From Neomoorella carbonis (GTDB lineage Bacteria > Bacillota > DSM-521 > Neomoorellales > Neomoorellaceae), in NCBI RefSeq assembly GCF_045278715.1, contig NZ_CP136420.1, forward strand, positions 2,666,001 to 2,730,000: 64,000 nt of DNA, given 5' to 3'. The position numbers were made by a program, and so were the translations under genes. Shown piece by piece: positions 31,892-40,451 of the stretch; within the stretch, counting starts at the first letter, position 1, and the number at the start of each line of letters is the position of its first letter. Under the pieces are notes generated by a model. That model saw only the letters and a program-made list of their open reading frames with translations, was not told the origin of the DNA and searched no databases.

Positions 31892-32833
31892 TTACCCATC
31901 ACTCTGTCGCAGGGACAGGCCCAGTTCCGCGAGCTTTTGCGTAACTTCTTCCAGGGATTTTTTGCCCAGATTGCGTACCTTCATCATATCTTCTTCGGTA
32001 CGCTGTAAAAGCTCGCCAACGGTATTAATGCCCGCCCGCTTCAGGCAGTTGTAAGAACGCACCGAGAGATCAAGTTCCTCAATGGACATGTCCATGAGGC
32101 GATCCCGGCTTTCTTCTTCTTTCTCGACCATAGTTACTTCGTCGCTGACGCGCTCCGTCAAACCTAAAAAGAGACGCATGTGTTCGATAAGAATCCTGGC
32201 TGCCGAGCTCACTGCCTCATCAGGGGCAATAGTACCGTCAGTCCATACCTCCAGGGTAAGTTTATCGTAGTCGGTAACCTGTCCCACCCGGGTATTTTCC
32301 ACCTGATAGTTCACTTTATGGACTGGCGAAAAGAGGGAATCGACGGGAATAATCCCAATGGGCTGATCCTCTTTTTTGTTTTTTTCCGCGCTGACATAAC
32401 CCCGCCCTTTTTCCACCGTCATTTCAATAAACAGGCGGCCACCTTTTTCGACGGTGGCAATGTGCAGGTCGGGGTTTAGGACCTCAACGTCAGCGTCAGT
32501 AATAATATCGGCAGCTGTAACCTCGCCTTCGCCCTCGGCCTCAATCCTTATAATTTTGGGTTCGTCGCCGTGGAGCTTCAGGGCCAGGGACTTGAGGTTT
32601 AAAATAATCTCCGTGGTATCCTCGACGACCCCGGGAATGGTGGAAAACTCATGGAGAACCCCTTCAATTTTGACCGTGGTTACAGCAGCCCCGGGCAGTG
32701 AGGAGAGAAGAATCCGCCGCAGGGAATTACCCAGGGTGATTCCATAACCCCGCTCCAGGGGCTCGACTACAAACCGCCCGTACTTGTTGGACATTTCCAG
32801 GCACTCAATCCTAGGCCTTTCAATTTCGAGCAT
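31892..32833 (-). CDS. rpoA: RNA polymerase alpha subunit
   Basis: A dimerising scaffold subunit that also binds UP elements and activators. It has 313 residues. The N-terminal domain has VEPLERGYGITLGNSLRRILLSS and VVEDTTEIILNLK. The linker at about 225-245 is acidic (EKEEESRDRLMD). The C-terminal domain has LDLSVRSYNCLKRAGINTVGEL and the helix-hairpin-helix RNLGKKSLEEV. It lies in the order rpsM-rpsK-rpsD-rpoA-rplQ. Confidence 0.98.
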   Translation of the reverse strand: MLEIERPRIECLEMSNKYGRFVVEPLERGYGITLGNSLRRILLSSLPGAAVTTVKIEGVLHEFSTIPGVVEDTTEIILNLKSLALKLHGDEPKIIRIEAEGEGEVTAADIITDADVEVLNPDLHIATVEKGGRLFIEMTVEKGRGYVSAEKNKKEDQPIGIIPVDSLFSPVHKVNYQVENTRVGQVTDYDKLTLEVWTDGTIAPDEAVSSAARILIEHMRLFLGLTERVSDEVTMVEKEEESRDRLMDMSIEELDLSVRSYNCLKRAGINTVGELLQRTEEDMMKVRNLGKKSLEEVTQKLAELGLSLRQSDG

Positions 32834-32871
32834 TGTTCCCCTCCTTCTCGTGAGCTCATCCAGCCTGCTTC

Positions 32872-33498
32872 TTACTTTGAGTAAAGCTCAACGATGAGGT
32901 GTTCTTGCACCGGTACATCAATCTGTTCCCGCGTCGGCAGGGAGAGGACGTGACCTTCTAAAGCTGCCGGGTCAGCTTTAAGCCAGGCCGGAACCGTCCG
33001 GTGGGCTGCCGCCGCGGCAATCTCTTTGAAAAGGGGGCTCTCCTTGCTCTTCTCCCGAACGGCAATGACATCACCGGGCCGGACCAGGTAGGAAGGGATG
33101 TTCACCTTATGGCCATTAACCGTAAAATGGCCGTGCCGGACTAATTGCCTCGCCTGGGCACGGGAATCGGCAAATCCCAGGCGATAGACAACATTATCCA
33201 GGCGCCTTTCCAGCAGAATGAGCAGGTTTTCACCGGTAACGCCTTTCATGCGCTCGGCTTTCTCAAAGTAGTTGCTGAACTGGCGTTCCAGGACGCCGTA
33301 AATGCGGCGGGCTTTCTGCTTTTCCCTTAGCTGCAGGCCGTATTCGGAAAGCTTTTTCCTCGTCTGACCGTGCTGGCCGGGGGCATAGGACCGCCGGGCC
33401 ACAGCACATTTATCCGAGTAGCAGCGATCGCCTTTAAGGAAAAGCTTCATGCCTTCCCGCCGGCACAGGCGACAGGTAGCATCTTTATACCTTGCCAA
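32872..33498 (-). CDS. rpsD: 30S ribosomal protein S4, zinc-binding form
   Basis: A primary 16S rRNA binder. It has 208 residues. CRLC (9-12) with the later Cys pair in DRCYSDKCAVARRSYAPG gives a four-Cys zinc site, the C+ form. The S4 RNA-binding domain is RLDNVVYRLGFADSRAQARQLVRHGHFTVNG. The start is a TTG with AGGAGG upstream. The 70-base leader before it (33499-33568) can form a GTCGCA / TGCGAC stem, but I cannot show that it is an S4 autoregulatory site. Confidence 0.97.
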   Translation of the reverse strand: MARYKDATCRLCRREGMKLFLKGDRCYSDKCAVARRSYAPGQHGQTRKKLSEYGLQLREKQKARRIYGVLERQFSNYFEKAERMKGVTGENLLILLERRLDNVVYRLGFADSRAQARQLVRHGHFTVNGHKVNIPSYLVRPGDVIAVREKSKESPLFKEIAAAAAHRTVPAWLKADPAALEGHVLSLPTREQIDVPVQEHLIVELYSK

Positions 33499-33568
33499 AG
33501 TATTACCTCCTCTGCAAGTCGCATGCTTCCTAACGATGATGTGCTCCTGCGACCTTTAAAAGCTCCTG

Positions 33569-33958
33569 TTACACTCGCCGCCGCTTGGGAGGCCGGCAGC
33601 CGTTGTGGGGAATAGGGGTCACATCTTTAATGACGCTGACTTCAAGCCCTGCGGCCTGCAGGGAACGAATGGCCGCTTCCCGGCCGGCTCCCGGACCTTT
33701 TACGTAGCACTCCACTTCGCGCATGCCGTGTTCCATAGCCTGCCTGGCGGCTGCTTCGGCCGCCATCTGGGCGGCAAAAGGTGTGCTCTTGCGGGAACCT
33801 TTAAACCCCACGGTGCCAGCACTGGCCCAGGCAATGGTATTGCCATTTTTATCAGTGATGGTTACCAGGGTATTGTTAAAGGTTGATTTAATATGGGCCA
33901 CACCGCTTTCAATATTTTTACGTTCGCGCCGGCGTGGCCGGGTAGTTTTCCTTGGCAT
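33569..33958 (-). CDS. rpsK: 30S ribosomal protein S11
   Basis: A platform protein next to the E site. It has 129 residues, with a basic start (RKTTRPRRRERKNIESG), AHIKSTFNNTLVTITDKNGN, STPFAAQMAAEAAARQAMEHG and the conserved end DVTPIPHNGCRPPKRRRV. It follows rpsM by 12 bases. Confidence 0.98.
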   Translation of the reverse strand: MPRKTTRPRRRERKNIESGVAHIKSTFNNTLVTITDKNGNTIAWASAGTVGFKGSRKSTPFAAQMAAEAAARQAMEHGMREVECYVKGPGAGREAAIRSLQAAGLEVSVIKDVTPIPHNGCRPPKRRRV

Positions 33959-33970
33959 AGCTTCTCCCCC

Positions 33971-34342
33971 TTACTTCTTGCGCCGCACGCCCACAGTCTT
34001 GCGGGGACCTTTACGCGTACGGGCATTGGTCTTGGTGCGCTGGCCGCGTACCGGCAACCCCCGGCGATGGCGCAGACCGCGGTAACAGCCGATTTCCATC
34101 AACCGCTTGATATTTAACGCTACTTCCCGGCGCAGATCCCCTTCGACCGTTAAATTTTTGTCTATATATTCGCGTAGCCGGCTAACTTCTTCTTCCGTTA
34201 GATCCCTCACCCTGGTATCAGGGTTAACGGCTGTCGCCGCCAGGATTTTATTTGCCATTGGCCGGCCAATGCCATAAATATAAGTCAGGGCGATTTCCAC
34301 CCGCTTATCCCGGGGAAGGTCTACCCCGGCAATCCTTGCCAT
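33971..34342 (-). CDS. rpsM: 30S ribosomal protein S13
   Basis: A head protein that bridges to the large subunit and P-site tRNA. It has 123 residues, starting MARIAGVDLPRDKRVEIALTY, with the helix-hairpin-helix IYGIGRPMANKIL, YRGLRHRRGLPVRGQRTKTNARTRKG and a basic tail. It follows rpmJ by 18 bases. Confidence 0.98.
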   Translation of the reverse strand: MARIAGVDLPRDKRVEIALTYIYGIGRPMANKILAATAVNPDTRVRDLTEEEVSRLREYIDKNLTVEGDLRREVALNIKRLMEIGCYRGLRHRRGLPVRGQRTKTNARTRKGPRKTVGVRRKK

Positions 34343-34360
34343 TTACGCCTTACCCCCTGT

Positions 34361-34474
34361 CTATCCCTGTTTTTGCTTGTGCTTGGGATTTTCGCAAATA
34401 ACCATAATTCTACCCTTGCGTTTTATGATCTTGCATTTCTCACAAATAGGCCGCACTGAAGGCTTGACTTTCAA
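34361..34474 (-). CDS. rpmJ: 50S ribosomal protein L36, zinc-binding form
   Basis: A 37-residue protein reading KVKPSVRPICEKCKIIKRKG after the start, with Cys 11, 14 and 27 and His 32 as the zinc ligands. The start is a TTG, 7 bases after GGGAGG. The gene lies between infA and rpsM, its standard place. Confidence 0.97.
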   Translation of the reverse strand: MKVKPSVRPICEKCKIIKRKGRIMVICENPKHKQKQG

Positions 34475-34490
34475 ACTAAACCCTCCCAGC

Positions 34491-34709
34491 TTATTTATAG
34501 CGGTAAACGATGCGTCCCCGGTTCAGGTCATAGGGTGATAATTCCACCATTACCCGATCGCCCGGCAAAATACGGATAAAGTTCATCCGGATCTTACCGG
34601 AGACATGGGCCAGCACCCGGTGCCCATTGGCCAGCTCTACCCGAAACATGGCATTGGGCAGGGGTTCGATCACCGTGCCTTCGACTTCAATGACATCCTC
34701 TTTGGCCAA
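34491..34709 (-). CDS. infA: Translation initiation factor IF-1
   Basis: A one-domain OB-fold factor that occupies the A site during initiation. It has 72 residues, with DVIEVEGTVIEPLPNAMFRV and NFIRILPGDRVMVELSPYDL and the end GRIVYRYK. The start is a TTG with GGAGGGG upstream. It lies between the KOW-domain gene and rpmJ. Confidence 0.98.
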   Translation of the reverse strand: MAKEDVIEVEGTVIEPLPNAMFRVELANGHRVLAHVSGKIRMNFIRILPGDRVMVELSPYDLNRGRIVYRYK

Positions 34710-34724
34710 ATAAACCCCTCCTTC

Positions 34725-35024
34725 TCAAGCCTGCTCAGTCTCTAAGAGCTGGGCAATAGCCCGTCGTACTTCGGCATCGGTAACTACTTCTCCCCGTTTT
34801 AACCGGTCAGCGATAACCGTCGCCACCCGGTTAACCGCCTGGACATGGAGGACGTTTTTCAGTTTGGGTTTACTGGTACGTCGTAAACGGCCGTCAACAA
34901 GGTAAACCCGGCCGGGCCCGGCCAGCTGCCAGATCAGGAAAGGCCGCCCCCGGTCGCGCCCGGCCCGGGAATATACCAGTTGCCCCACTTTTAGTTCACC
35001 TGCCGGCATAACCTTCGCCTCCAC
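34725..35024 (-). CDS. KOW-domain protein of the spc operon (L14e-like)
   Basis: A 99-residue protein with a KOW-type fold: LKVGQLVYSRAGRDRGRPFLI near the N-terminus, then VYLVDGRLRRTSKPKLKNVLHV. This resembles eukaryotic/archaeal L14e-type ribosome-binding proteins and is found between map and infA in many Clostridia and Bacilli. The C-terminal part (GEVVTDAEVRRAIAQLLETEQ) is a helix. The function is not established; ribosome or RNA binding is inferred from the fold and the place. Confidence 0.88.
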   Translation of the reverse strand: MEAKVMPAGELKVGQLVYSRAGRDRGRPFLIWQLAGPGRVYLVDGRLRRTSKPKLKNVLHVQAVNRVATVIADRLKRGEVVTDAEVRRAIAQLLETEQA

Positions 35025-35031
35025 CTGCCAG

Positions 35032-35778
35032 TTAGAGTAACGTCAGGATCTCCGGTCCGTTATCCGTCACAGCTACCGTATGCTCAAAGTGCGCCGAAGG
35101 TTTCTTATCCCTGGTCACTACTGTCCAGCGATTGGCCAGGGTATAAACCTCATGGGTACCGGCATTAACCATGGGTTCGATGGCCAGGACCATCCCCACC
35201 CGGAGGCGGGGGCCGTAACCCGGGGGACCAAAGTTCGGTACCTGGGGGTCTTCATGCATCGCCCGGCCAATACCATGGCCCACATAATCACGGACTACCG
35301 AGAGGCCATTTTTTTCAACATAGGTCTGGATAGCGTGGGATATATCAGTCAGCCGGTTGCCTGCGACTGCATGTTTGATGCCTTCATAAAGGGCGGCTTC
35401 GGTAACTGCCAGCAAATGCTGCTTCTCGGCATCAATAGCGCCAACTGGAAAAGTAACCGCGGCGTCACCAACATACCCATTTTTTACCGCACCGATGTCA
35501 ATACTAATAATATCTCCTTCAGCCAGTTGCTTTAAACCTGGGATGCCGTGGACCACTTCCTCATTAACGGAAACACAAATACTGGCCGGGAAGCCCTGAT
35601 AACCCTTAAAAGCCGGTACGGCACCATTCTTCCGGATATAATCCTCAGCTATCCGGTCCAGTTCGGCAGTAGTTACCCCGGGGGCGATATGGTCTTTAAG
35701 TTTAGCCAGGGTCCGGGCCACGATCCGTCCCGCCTCACGCATCAGGGCTATTTCCCGCCGCGACTTTAAAACTATCAT
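35032..35778 (-). CDS. map: Methionine aminopeptidase, type I
   Basis: Removes N-terminal Met from nascent proteins. It has 248 residues. The metal ligands are visible: the Asp in SIDIGAVKNGYVGDAAVTF (two), the His in YVGHGIGRAMHEDPQVPN, the Glu in LAIEPMVN and the final Glu in SAHFEHTVAV. The ATG overlaps the adk stop by 4 bases, giving translational coupling in the order secY-adk-map. Confidence 0.98.
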   Translation of the reverse strand: MIVLKSRREIALMREAGRIVARTLAKLKDHIAPGVTTAELDRIAEDYIRKNGAVPAFKGYQGFPASICVSVNEEVVHGIPGLKQLAEGDIISIDIGAVKNGYVGDAAVTFPVGAIDAEKQHLLAVTEAALYEGIKHAVAGNRLTDISHAIQTYVEKNGLSVVRDYVGHGIGRAMHEDPQVPNFGPPGYGPRLRVGMVLAIEPMVNAGTHEVYTLANRWTVVTRDKKPSAHFEHTVAVTDNGPEILTLL

Positions 35779-36428
35779 TGCCAGTCTCTTCCCAGGGCCG
35801 TACCGATGGCCCGGCTTACGGCCGCAATATCCTGGCTGCCGTCAATTTCCTTTAAGATACCGCGCTGGCGGTAATAGGTGATGAGGGGCGCCGTTTGCTC
35901 CCTGTAGACATCCAGCCGTTTGCCTACGGTTGCTGCGTTGTCGTCGGCTCGCTGGATGAGCTCCCCGCCGCAAACATCGCATTTGCCGGCTTCAGCCGGT
36001 GGATTGTACTGGAGATGGTAGGTGGCCCCGCACTGGCGGCAGACACGGCGGCCTGTCAGGCGTGCCATGAGTTCCTCCCGCGGCACCTCAATATCAATAA
36101 CCGCGTCCAGCTTTTCCTTTCTCCCGGCCAGCCAGGCATCCAGGGCTTCGGCCTGGGCCACCGTCCGCGGGAAACCGTCCAGTAAAAAACCGTGCCGGCA
36201 GTCGAACTGGCTCAGGCGTTCCTGGACCAGCCCAATAGTTACAGCATCGGGCACCAGGCTCCCGCTTTGCAGATACTTTGCTGCCTGGCGTCCCAATTCT
36301 GTACCTTCTTTAATGGCCTGGCGGAACATATCCCCGGAAGAAATATGGGGTATACCCAAATGCTTGCAGATTAACCCGGCCTGGGTACCCTTACCGGCCC
36401 CAGGTGGCCCCAGCAATACCAAACGCAT
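35775..36428 (-). CDS. adk: Adenylate kinase, zinc-containing
   Basis: Balances ATP, ADP and AMP. It has 217 residues, the long form. The P-loop is LGPPGAGKGTQA, GFPRT is in the AMP site, and the LID domain carries CRQCGATYH and CDVCGGE, four Cys that bind structural zinc as in other Gram-positive thermophiles. It lies between secY and map, as in most Firmicutes. Confidence 0.98.
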   Translation of the reverse strand: MRLVLLGPPGAGKGTQAGLICKHLGIPHISSGDMFRQAIKEGTELGRQAAKYLQSGSLVPDAVTIGLVQERLSQFDCRHGFLLDGFPRTVAQAEALDAWLAGRKEKLDAVIDIEVPREELMARLTGRRVCRQCGATYHLQYNPPAEAGKCDVCGGELIQRADDNAATVGKRLDVYREQTAPLITYYRQRGILKEIDGSQDIAAVSRAIGTALGRDWQ

Positions 36429-36447
36429 CCTTTTTAGCCCCCCGTAT

Positions 36448-37710
36448 TTACTTCATAAAGCCCTGATAGTGCCGCAGCAACAGGTGGGACTCCAGCTGTT
36501 TCATGGTTTCCAGGGCCACACCGACTACAATCAGGAGGGAAGTACCCCCGAAGTAAACGTTAATGCCGGTAGCGGCCATCAGAATATTGGGCAGCACGGC
36601 GATAAAGGCCAGGAAAATCGCCCCTGCCAGGGTTATCCGGGTTAAGATCCGTTCAATATATTCGGCAGTCGGCCGGCCGGGTCGCAAACCCGGGATAAAG
36701 CCGCCGTACTTCTTCATATTATCGGCCACATCCTGCGGGTTAAAGGTCACGGCCGTATAGAAGTAGGTGAAGAAGATAATCAGCAGCGCATAGAGGATCA
36801 TATAGAAAGCCGACCGCGGGTCAAAGAACCTAACAATAGCCTGGGCCAGGCTGCTGTGCGGGAACCAGGAAGCCAGGGTGCTGGGAAAGAGCAGGATGGA
36901 CATGGCAAAGATCACAGGAATAACCCCGGCCTGGTTGACCTTTAAGGGGATGTGGGTACTCTGCCCGCCGTAAATCCTCCGGCCCACCACCCTCTTGGCA
37001 TACTGCACGGTAATCCGGCGTTCCCCTTGCTGCATGGCCACTACGGCAGCAATGATTACTACGGCAATAATGGCAAAGAGGATTAGAGAAATGATACTTA
37101 CCTCTCCGGATGCGAGGTACTGGTAGAGGCTTACAGCACCAGCCGGCAGGCGGGAAACAATCCCGGCGAAGATGATCAAGGAAATGCCGTTACCAATACC
37201 CTTTTCCGTAATCAGTTCCCCCAGCCACATGAGGAAAGCCGTCCCTGCAGTCAGCATTACCGCGACCACCAGGTAATTGTGCAGGCCTGGCCTCAAGAAG
37301 GCCCCCGAACGCGCGAGATACAGGGCCATACCCAGGGCCTGGAGGAGGCCTAAAATGACCGTCCCGTAACGGGTATACTGGACGATTTTTTTGCGGCCTT
37401 CGATATCCTCTTTGGCCAGCCGCTCCAGGGCTGGAATGACCACCGTCAGGAGCTGCATGATAATCGAGGCATTGATATAGGGCATAATGCCCATGGCAAA
37501 CACGGTAAATCGCTTGAAGGCCCCCCCGGAAATAACGTCAAAAAAACCCAGTATCGTGCCGCCACGAACCAGTTCCTGCAGGACGGCATTATTGATTCCC
37601 GGCAGGGGCACATGGGCGCCAAAGCGGAAGACGATAAACATCATCATGGTAAAAAATATCTTCTTCCGCAGGTCTTCCAGCTTCCAGGCGCTGGCCAGGG
37701 TATTTAGCAC
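36448..37710 (-). CDS. secY: Preprotein translocase subunit SecY
   Basis: The channel subunit of the Sec translocon. It has 420 residues and ten membrane helices. The plug and first-helix region includes FRFGAHVPLPGIN, with GGAFKRFTVFAMGIMPYINASIIMQLL in helix 2, GERRITVQYAKRVVGRR in a cytosolic loop and GGFIPGLRPGRPTAEYIERILTRIT in the loop before helix 9 that contacts SecA and ribosomes. It begins 1 base from the rplO stop. SecE is encoded at 61972-62205. Confidence 0.98.
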   Translation of the reverse strand: MLNTLASAWKLEDLRKKIFFTMMMFIVFRFGAHVPLPGINNAVLQELVRGGTILGFFDVISGGAFKRFTVFAMGIMPYINASIIMQLLTVVIPALERLAKEDIEGRKKIVQYTRYGTVILGLLQALGMALYLARSGAFLRPGLHNYLVVAVMLTAGTAFLMWLGELITEKGIGNGISLIIFAGIVSRLPAGAVSLYQYLASGEVSIISLILFAIIAVVIIAAVVAMQQGERRITVQYAKRVVGRRIYGGQSTHIPLKVNQAGVIPVIFAMSILLFPSTLASWFPHSSLAQAIVRFFDPRSAFYMILYALLIIFFTYFYTAVTFNPQDVADNMKKYGGFIPGLRPGRPTAEYIERILTRITLAGAIFLAFIAVLPNILMAATGINVYFGGTSLLIVVGVALETMKQLESHLLLRHYQGFMK

Positions 37711-38160
37711 TTACATCACCTCAACTTTGCCGCCGGCAGCCTCAATTTTGGCAATGGCCTGGCGGCTGGCAGCCTGAACCCTCACGGTCAGGGGCTTGGT
37801 TATTTCACCATCGCCCAGGATTTTGACGCCGTTCCTGGCCTGCTTGACGAGGCCGGCCCTGGCCAGAACCTCCGGCGTCACGACAGTATCCGGTTCAAAG
37901 CGTTCCAGTTCGCCGACATTAACAACCGTTAACTCGCGGGCAAATTTATTGGTGAAGCCCCTTTTCGGCAGGCGGCGGCTCAAGGGCATCTGGCCACCTT
38001 CAAAGCCACGGCGGACGCCGCCCCCGGAGCGTGCTTTTTGCCCTTTATGGCCGCGACCGGAAGTTTTGCCCAGGCCGGAGCCGATACCCCGTCCTACCCG
38101 GGTAGGTTTAAACCTGGAACCAGGTGCTGGATGTAACTCATGCAGCCGCACCCCTGTCAC
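37711..38160 (-). CDS. rplO: 50S ribosomal protein L15
   Basis: A late-assembly large-subunit protein. It has 149 residues, with a Gly/Arg-rich extended N-terminus (RVGRGIGSGLGKTSGRGHKGQ), FEGGQMPLSRRLPKRGF, and a C-terminal globular domain. It lies between rpmD (3-base gap) and secY. Confidence 0.98.
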   Translation of the reverse strand: MTGVRLHELHPAPGSRFKPTRVGRGIGSGLGKTSGRGHKGQKARSGGGVRRGFEGGQMPLSRRLPKRGFTNKFARELTVVNVGELERFEPDTVVTPEVLARAGLVKQARNGVKILGDGEITKPLTVRVQAASRQAIAKIEAAGGKVEVM

Positions 38161-38163
38161 CTC

Positions 38164-38352
38164 CTATTCTACTTCCTCGCACTTGACCAGGTGGGCCAGC
38201 TTTTTTATCTGGCCCCTGACAACCGGCGTGTCAGGGCGGATAATTTCCGCATGCAATTTCTTAAGACCCAGTGCGCGGGCCGTCTTCCTTTCCGTTTCCG
38301 GTCGACCGATTAAGCTTTTTACCAGGGTAATCTTCAAATTTGCCAATGCCAA
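38164..38352 (-). CDS. rpmD: 50S ribosomal protein L30
   Basis: A 62-residue protein that begins ANLKITLVKSLIGRPETERKTARALGL, the family signature, and ends in KKLAHLVKCEEVE. It sits between rpsE and rplO. Confidence 0.97.
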   Translation of the reverse strand: MALANLKITLVKSLIGRPETERKTARALGLKKLHAEIIRPDTPVVRGQIKKLAHLVKCEEVE

Positions 38353-38358
38353 CTCCTC

Positions 38359-38859
38359 CTAGCCAAGCAGCTCGGCCACAGTTTTACCCCGGAGGCGGGC
38401 TACGTCTTCAGCCCTCTTCAGACCCTTTAAACCTTCGAGGGTGGCATAGACAACATTATTGGGGTTGGCCGATCCCAAGCTTTTGGTCAAGATGTCCCTG
38501 ATTCCGGCAGCTTCCAGAACCGCTCGCACCGGTCCTCCGGCAATAACTCCGGTACCGGGGGCTGCGGGTTTAAGCAAAACTTTCCCCGCGCCAAAATGGC
38601 CTATAATTTCGTGGGGAATGGTCGTACCCACCATGGGTACTTTAATGAGATTCTTTTTGGCATCTTCAATACCCTTGCGGATGGCTTCCGGCACTTCGCT
38701 GGCCTTGCCCAGGCCCGCACCGACATGGCCTTTGCCGTCGCCGACAACCACCAGGGCTGAAAAACTAAAGCGCCGGCCGCCCTTTACAACTTTAGCAACA
38801 CGGTTGATATGGACGACTTTTTCCGTTAACTCCAGGTCCTTATTTTCAACGCGCGGCAT
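38359..38859 (-). CDS. rpsE: 30S ribosomal protein S5
   Basis: A protein at the mRNA entry channel, with a role in accuracy. It has 166 residues. The double-stranded-RNA-like N-terminal domain has ELTEKVVHINRVAKVVKGGRRFSFSALVVVGD, followed by GHVGAGLGKASEVPEAIRKG and the C-terminal domain GVIAGGPVRAVLEAAGIRDIL. Confidence 0.98.
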   Translation of the reverse strand: MPRVENKDLELTEKVVHINRVAKVVKGGRRFSFSALVVVGDGKGHVGAGLGKASEVPEAIRKGIEDAKKNLIKVPMVGTTIPHEIIGHFGAGKVLLKPAAPGTGVIAGGPVRAVLEAAGIRDILTKSLGSANPNNVVYATLEGLKGLKRAEDVARLRGKTVAELLG

Positions 38860-38877
38860 TTTTCCCCTCCTTCCCCT

Positions 38878-39243
38878 TTAAAAATCCAGCCCTGCTTCCC
38901 GGGCGCCTTCAGCCAGGGCAGCTATGCGGCCATGGTAAATATTGCCGCCCCGATCAAAAACTACTTTCTTAATCCCTTTAGCCAGAGCCTTCTGGGCGAT
39001 AAGTTCGCCAACCTTCCTGGCGGCAGCTTTATTCCCGGTAGCTTCCAGGTCTTTTAATGCCGGGTCCAGGGTTGAAGCAGCCACCAGGGTTATACCCCGG
39101 GTATCGTCCACTACCTGGGCGTAGATATGGCGCAGGCTGCGGTAGACACTCAGACGGGGCCGTTCAGGAGTGCCCATTATGCGCCGCCGCACCCGCAGGT
39201 GCTTCCGCTGCCGCGTGAGTTTGCGGTCTATCCTCTTGAACAT
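38878..39243 (-). CDS. rplR: 50S ribosomal protein L18
   Basis: Binds 5S rRNA in the central protuberance. It has 121 residues: a basic N-terminus (RKLTRQRKHLRVRRRIMGT), PRLSVYRSLRHIYAQVVDD, and the end FDRGGNIYHGRIAALAEGAREAGLDF. It follows rplF by 11 bases. Confidence 0.98.
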   Translation of the reverse strand: MFKRIDRKLTRQRKHLRVRRRIMGTPERPRLSVYRSLRHIYAQVVDDTRGITLVAASTLDPALKDLEATGNKAAARKVGELIAQKALAKGIKKVVFDRGGNIYHGRIAALAEGAREAGLDF

Positions 39244-39254
39244 TCCTTTACCCC

Positions 39255-39806
39255 CTATTTTTTACCGCCCTTGGCGCCAGTCTTACCAACTTTGCGCCGG
39301 ATATACTCATCTTCATACTTAATGCCCTTGCCCTTATAGGGCTCCGGGGGACGGACGTCGCGAATATTGGCCGCCAGTGCCCCTACCGCTTCTTTGTCGA
39401 TGCCTTTGACAATTATCTTGTTGGGGGCCGGCACTTCAATCTCCAGCCCTTCTCCCGGCACTATTTCTACCGGATGGGAATAGCCTACCGTCAGCACCAG
39501 TTTGTTCCCCTGCTTGGCGGCGCGGTAGCCTACCCCTACCAGCTCCAGGCTTTTTTGAAAGCCCTTGGTGACACCATCAACCATATTTTGCAGCAGGGCC
39601 CGGGAAAGACCATGCAGGGCGCGGTGGGGTTTGGCATCCGAGGGGCGGCTGACCTTCAATACATCGCCTTCCCGGCTAATGGTAATCTCGGCCGGGAACT
39701 GGCGGGTAAGTTTTCCCCTGGGGCCCTTTACCGTTACCGTATTGCCGTCAATGCTTACTTCTACCCCTGCCGGTACCTGCACCGGCTTTCTGCCTATGCG
39801 TGACAC
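39255..39806 (-). CDS. rplF: 50S ribosomal protein L6
   Basis: A protein near the factor-binding centre. It has 183 residues in two similar domains: MSRIGRKPVQVPAGVEVSI in the first, and LVGVGYRAAKQGNKLVLTVG and IRDVRPPEPYKGKGIKYEDE in the second. It follows rpsH by 16 bases. Confidence 0.98.
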   Translation of the reverse strand: MSRIGRKPVQVPAGVEVSIDGNTVTVKGPRGKLTRQFPAEITISREGDVLKVSRPSDAKPHRALHGLSRALLQNMVDGVTKGFQKSLELVGVGYRAAKQGNKLVLTVGYSHPVEIVPGEGLEIEVPAPNKIIVKGIDKEAVGALAANIRDVRPPEPYKGKGIKYEDEYIRRKVGKTGAKGGKK

Positions 39807-39822
39807 TTAAACACCTCCAGCC

Positions 39823-40218
39823 TTACCAGATATAACAGATAACTTCGCCGCCGACGCCTTCCCGGCGAGCCTGTTTATCCGTGAGTATCCCTTTGCTGGT
39901 AGAAATTATAGCCACTCCCAGGCCTCCAAGAACTTTGGGGATTTCGCCCTTCCTGGCATAGATCCGGAGCCCCGGGCGGCTGATGCGCTTAATGCCGGTA
40001 ATAACCTTTTCTTTGTTGGGCCCGTACTTGAGATAAATTCTTAAGATGCCCTGCTTGTTGTCTTCAATATACTCGTAGTTCTTGATATAACCTTCGTTCT
40101 TCATTATTTCAGCTATAGCCCGCTTCATTTTGGAAGCCGGTACTTCCACCTTCTCCTGGTACACCATGTTGGCGTTACGAATGCGGGTCAGGAAATCAGC
40201 AATGGGATCGGTCATCAA
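39823..40218 (-). CDS. rpsH: 30S ribosomal protein S8
   Basis: A 16S rRNA central-domain binder and, in many bacteria, the translational repressor of the spc operon. It has 131 residues, with DPIADFLTRIRNANMVYQEKV and RISRPGLRIYARKGEIPKVLGG, and ends in GVGGEVICYIW, where many S8 end EVLCYVW. Confidence 0.98.
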   Translation of the reverse strand: MMTDPIADFLTRIRNANMVYQEKVEVPASKMKRAIAEIMKNEGYIKNYEYIEDNKQGILRIYLKYGPNKEKVITGIKRISRPGLRIYARKGEIPKVLGGLGVAIISTSKGILTDKQARREGVGGEVICYIW

Positions 40219-40250
40219 CTTGAACTACCCCCTTCCTTCTCGTCCCGCAC

Positions 40251-40436
40251 TTACCAGCTGGCTTTCACTATACCAGGAAGCTCTCCCCTGTAGGCCAGCT
40301 CGCGGAAACAGATACGGCACAGGCCGAACTTCCGCATATAAGCATGGGGACGGCCACAGCGCAGGCAACGGTTATATGCGCGTACCTTGAACTTCTGGGG
40401 ACGTGCTTGTTTGACACGTAAAGATTTCTTGGCCAT
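40251..40436 (-). CDS. rpsN: 30S ribosomal protein S14, type Z
   Basis: A 61-residue zinc-binding S14. Two CxxC pairs, CLRCGRPH and CRICFREL, with the linker AYMRKFGL, bind zinc. It lies between rplE and rpsH. The non-zinc long S14 paralogue is not in this window. Confidence 0.97.
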   Translation of the reverse strand: MAKKSLRVKQARPQKFKVRAYNRCLRCGRPHAYMRKFGLCRICFRELAYRGELPGIVKASW

Positions 40437-40451
40437 GGATTTCCTCCTTCA

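Noticed and set aside
33499..33568. Possible S4 autoregulatory leader before rpsD (GTCGCA / TGCGAC stem)
   Set aside because: Only one short stem with a long loop can be drawn by eye; it does not match a leader that I can name.
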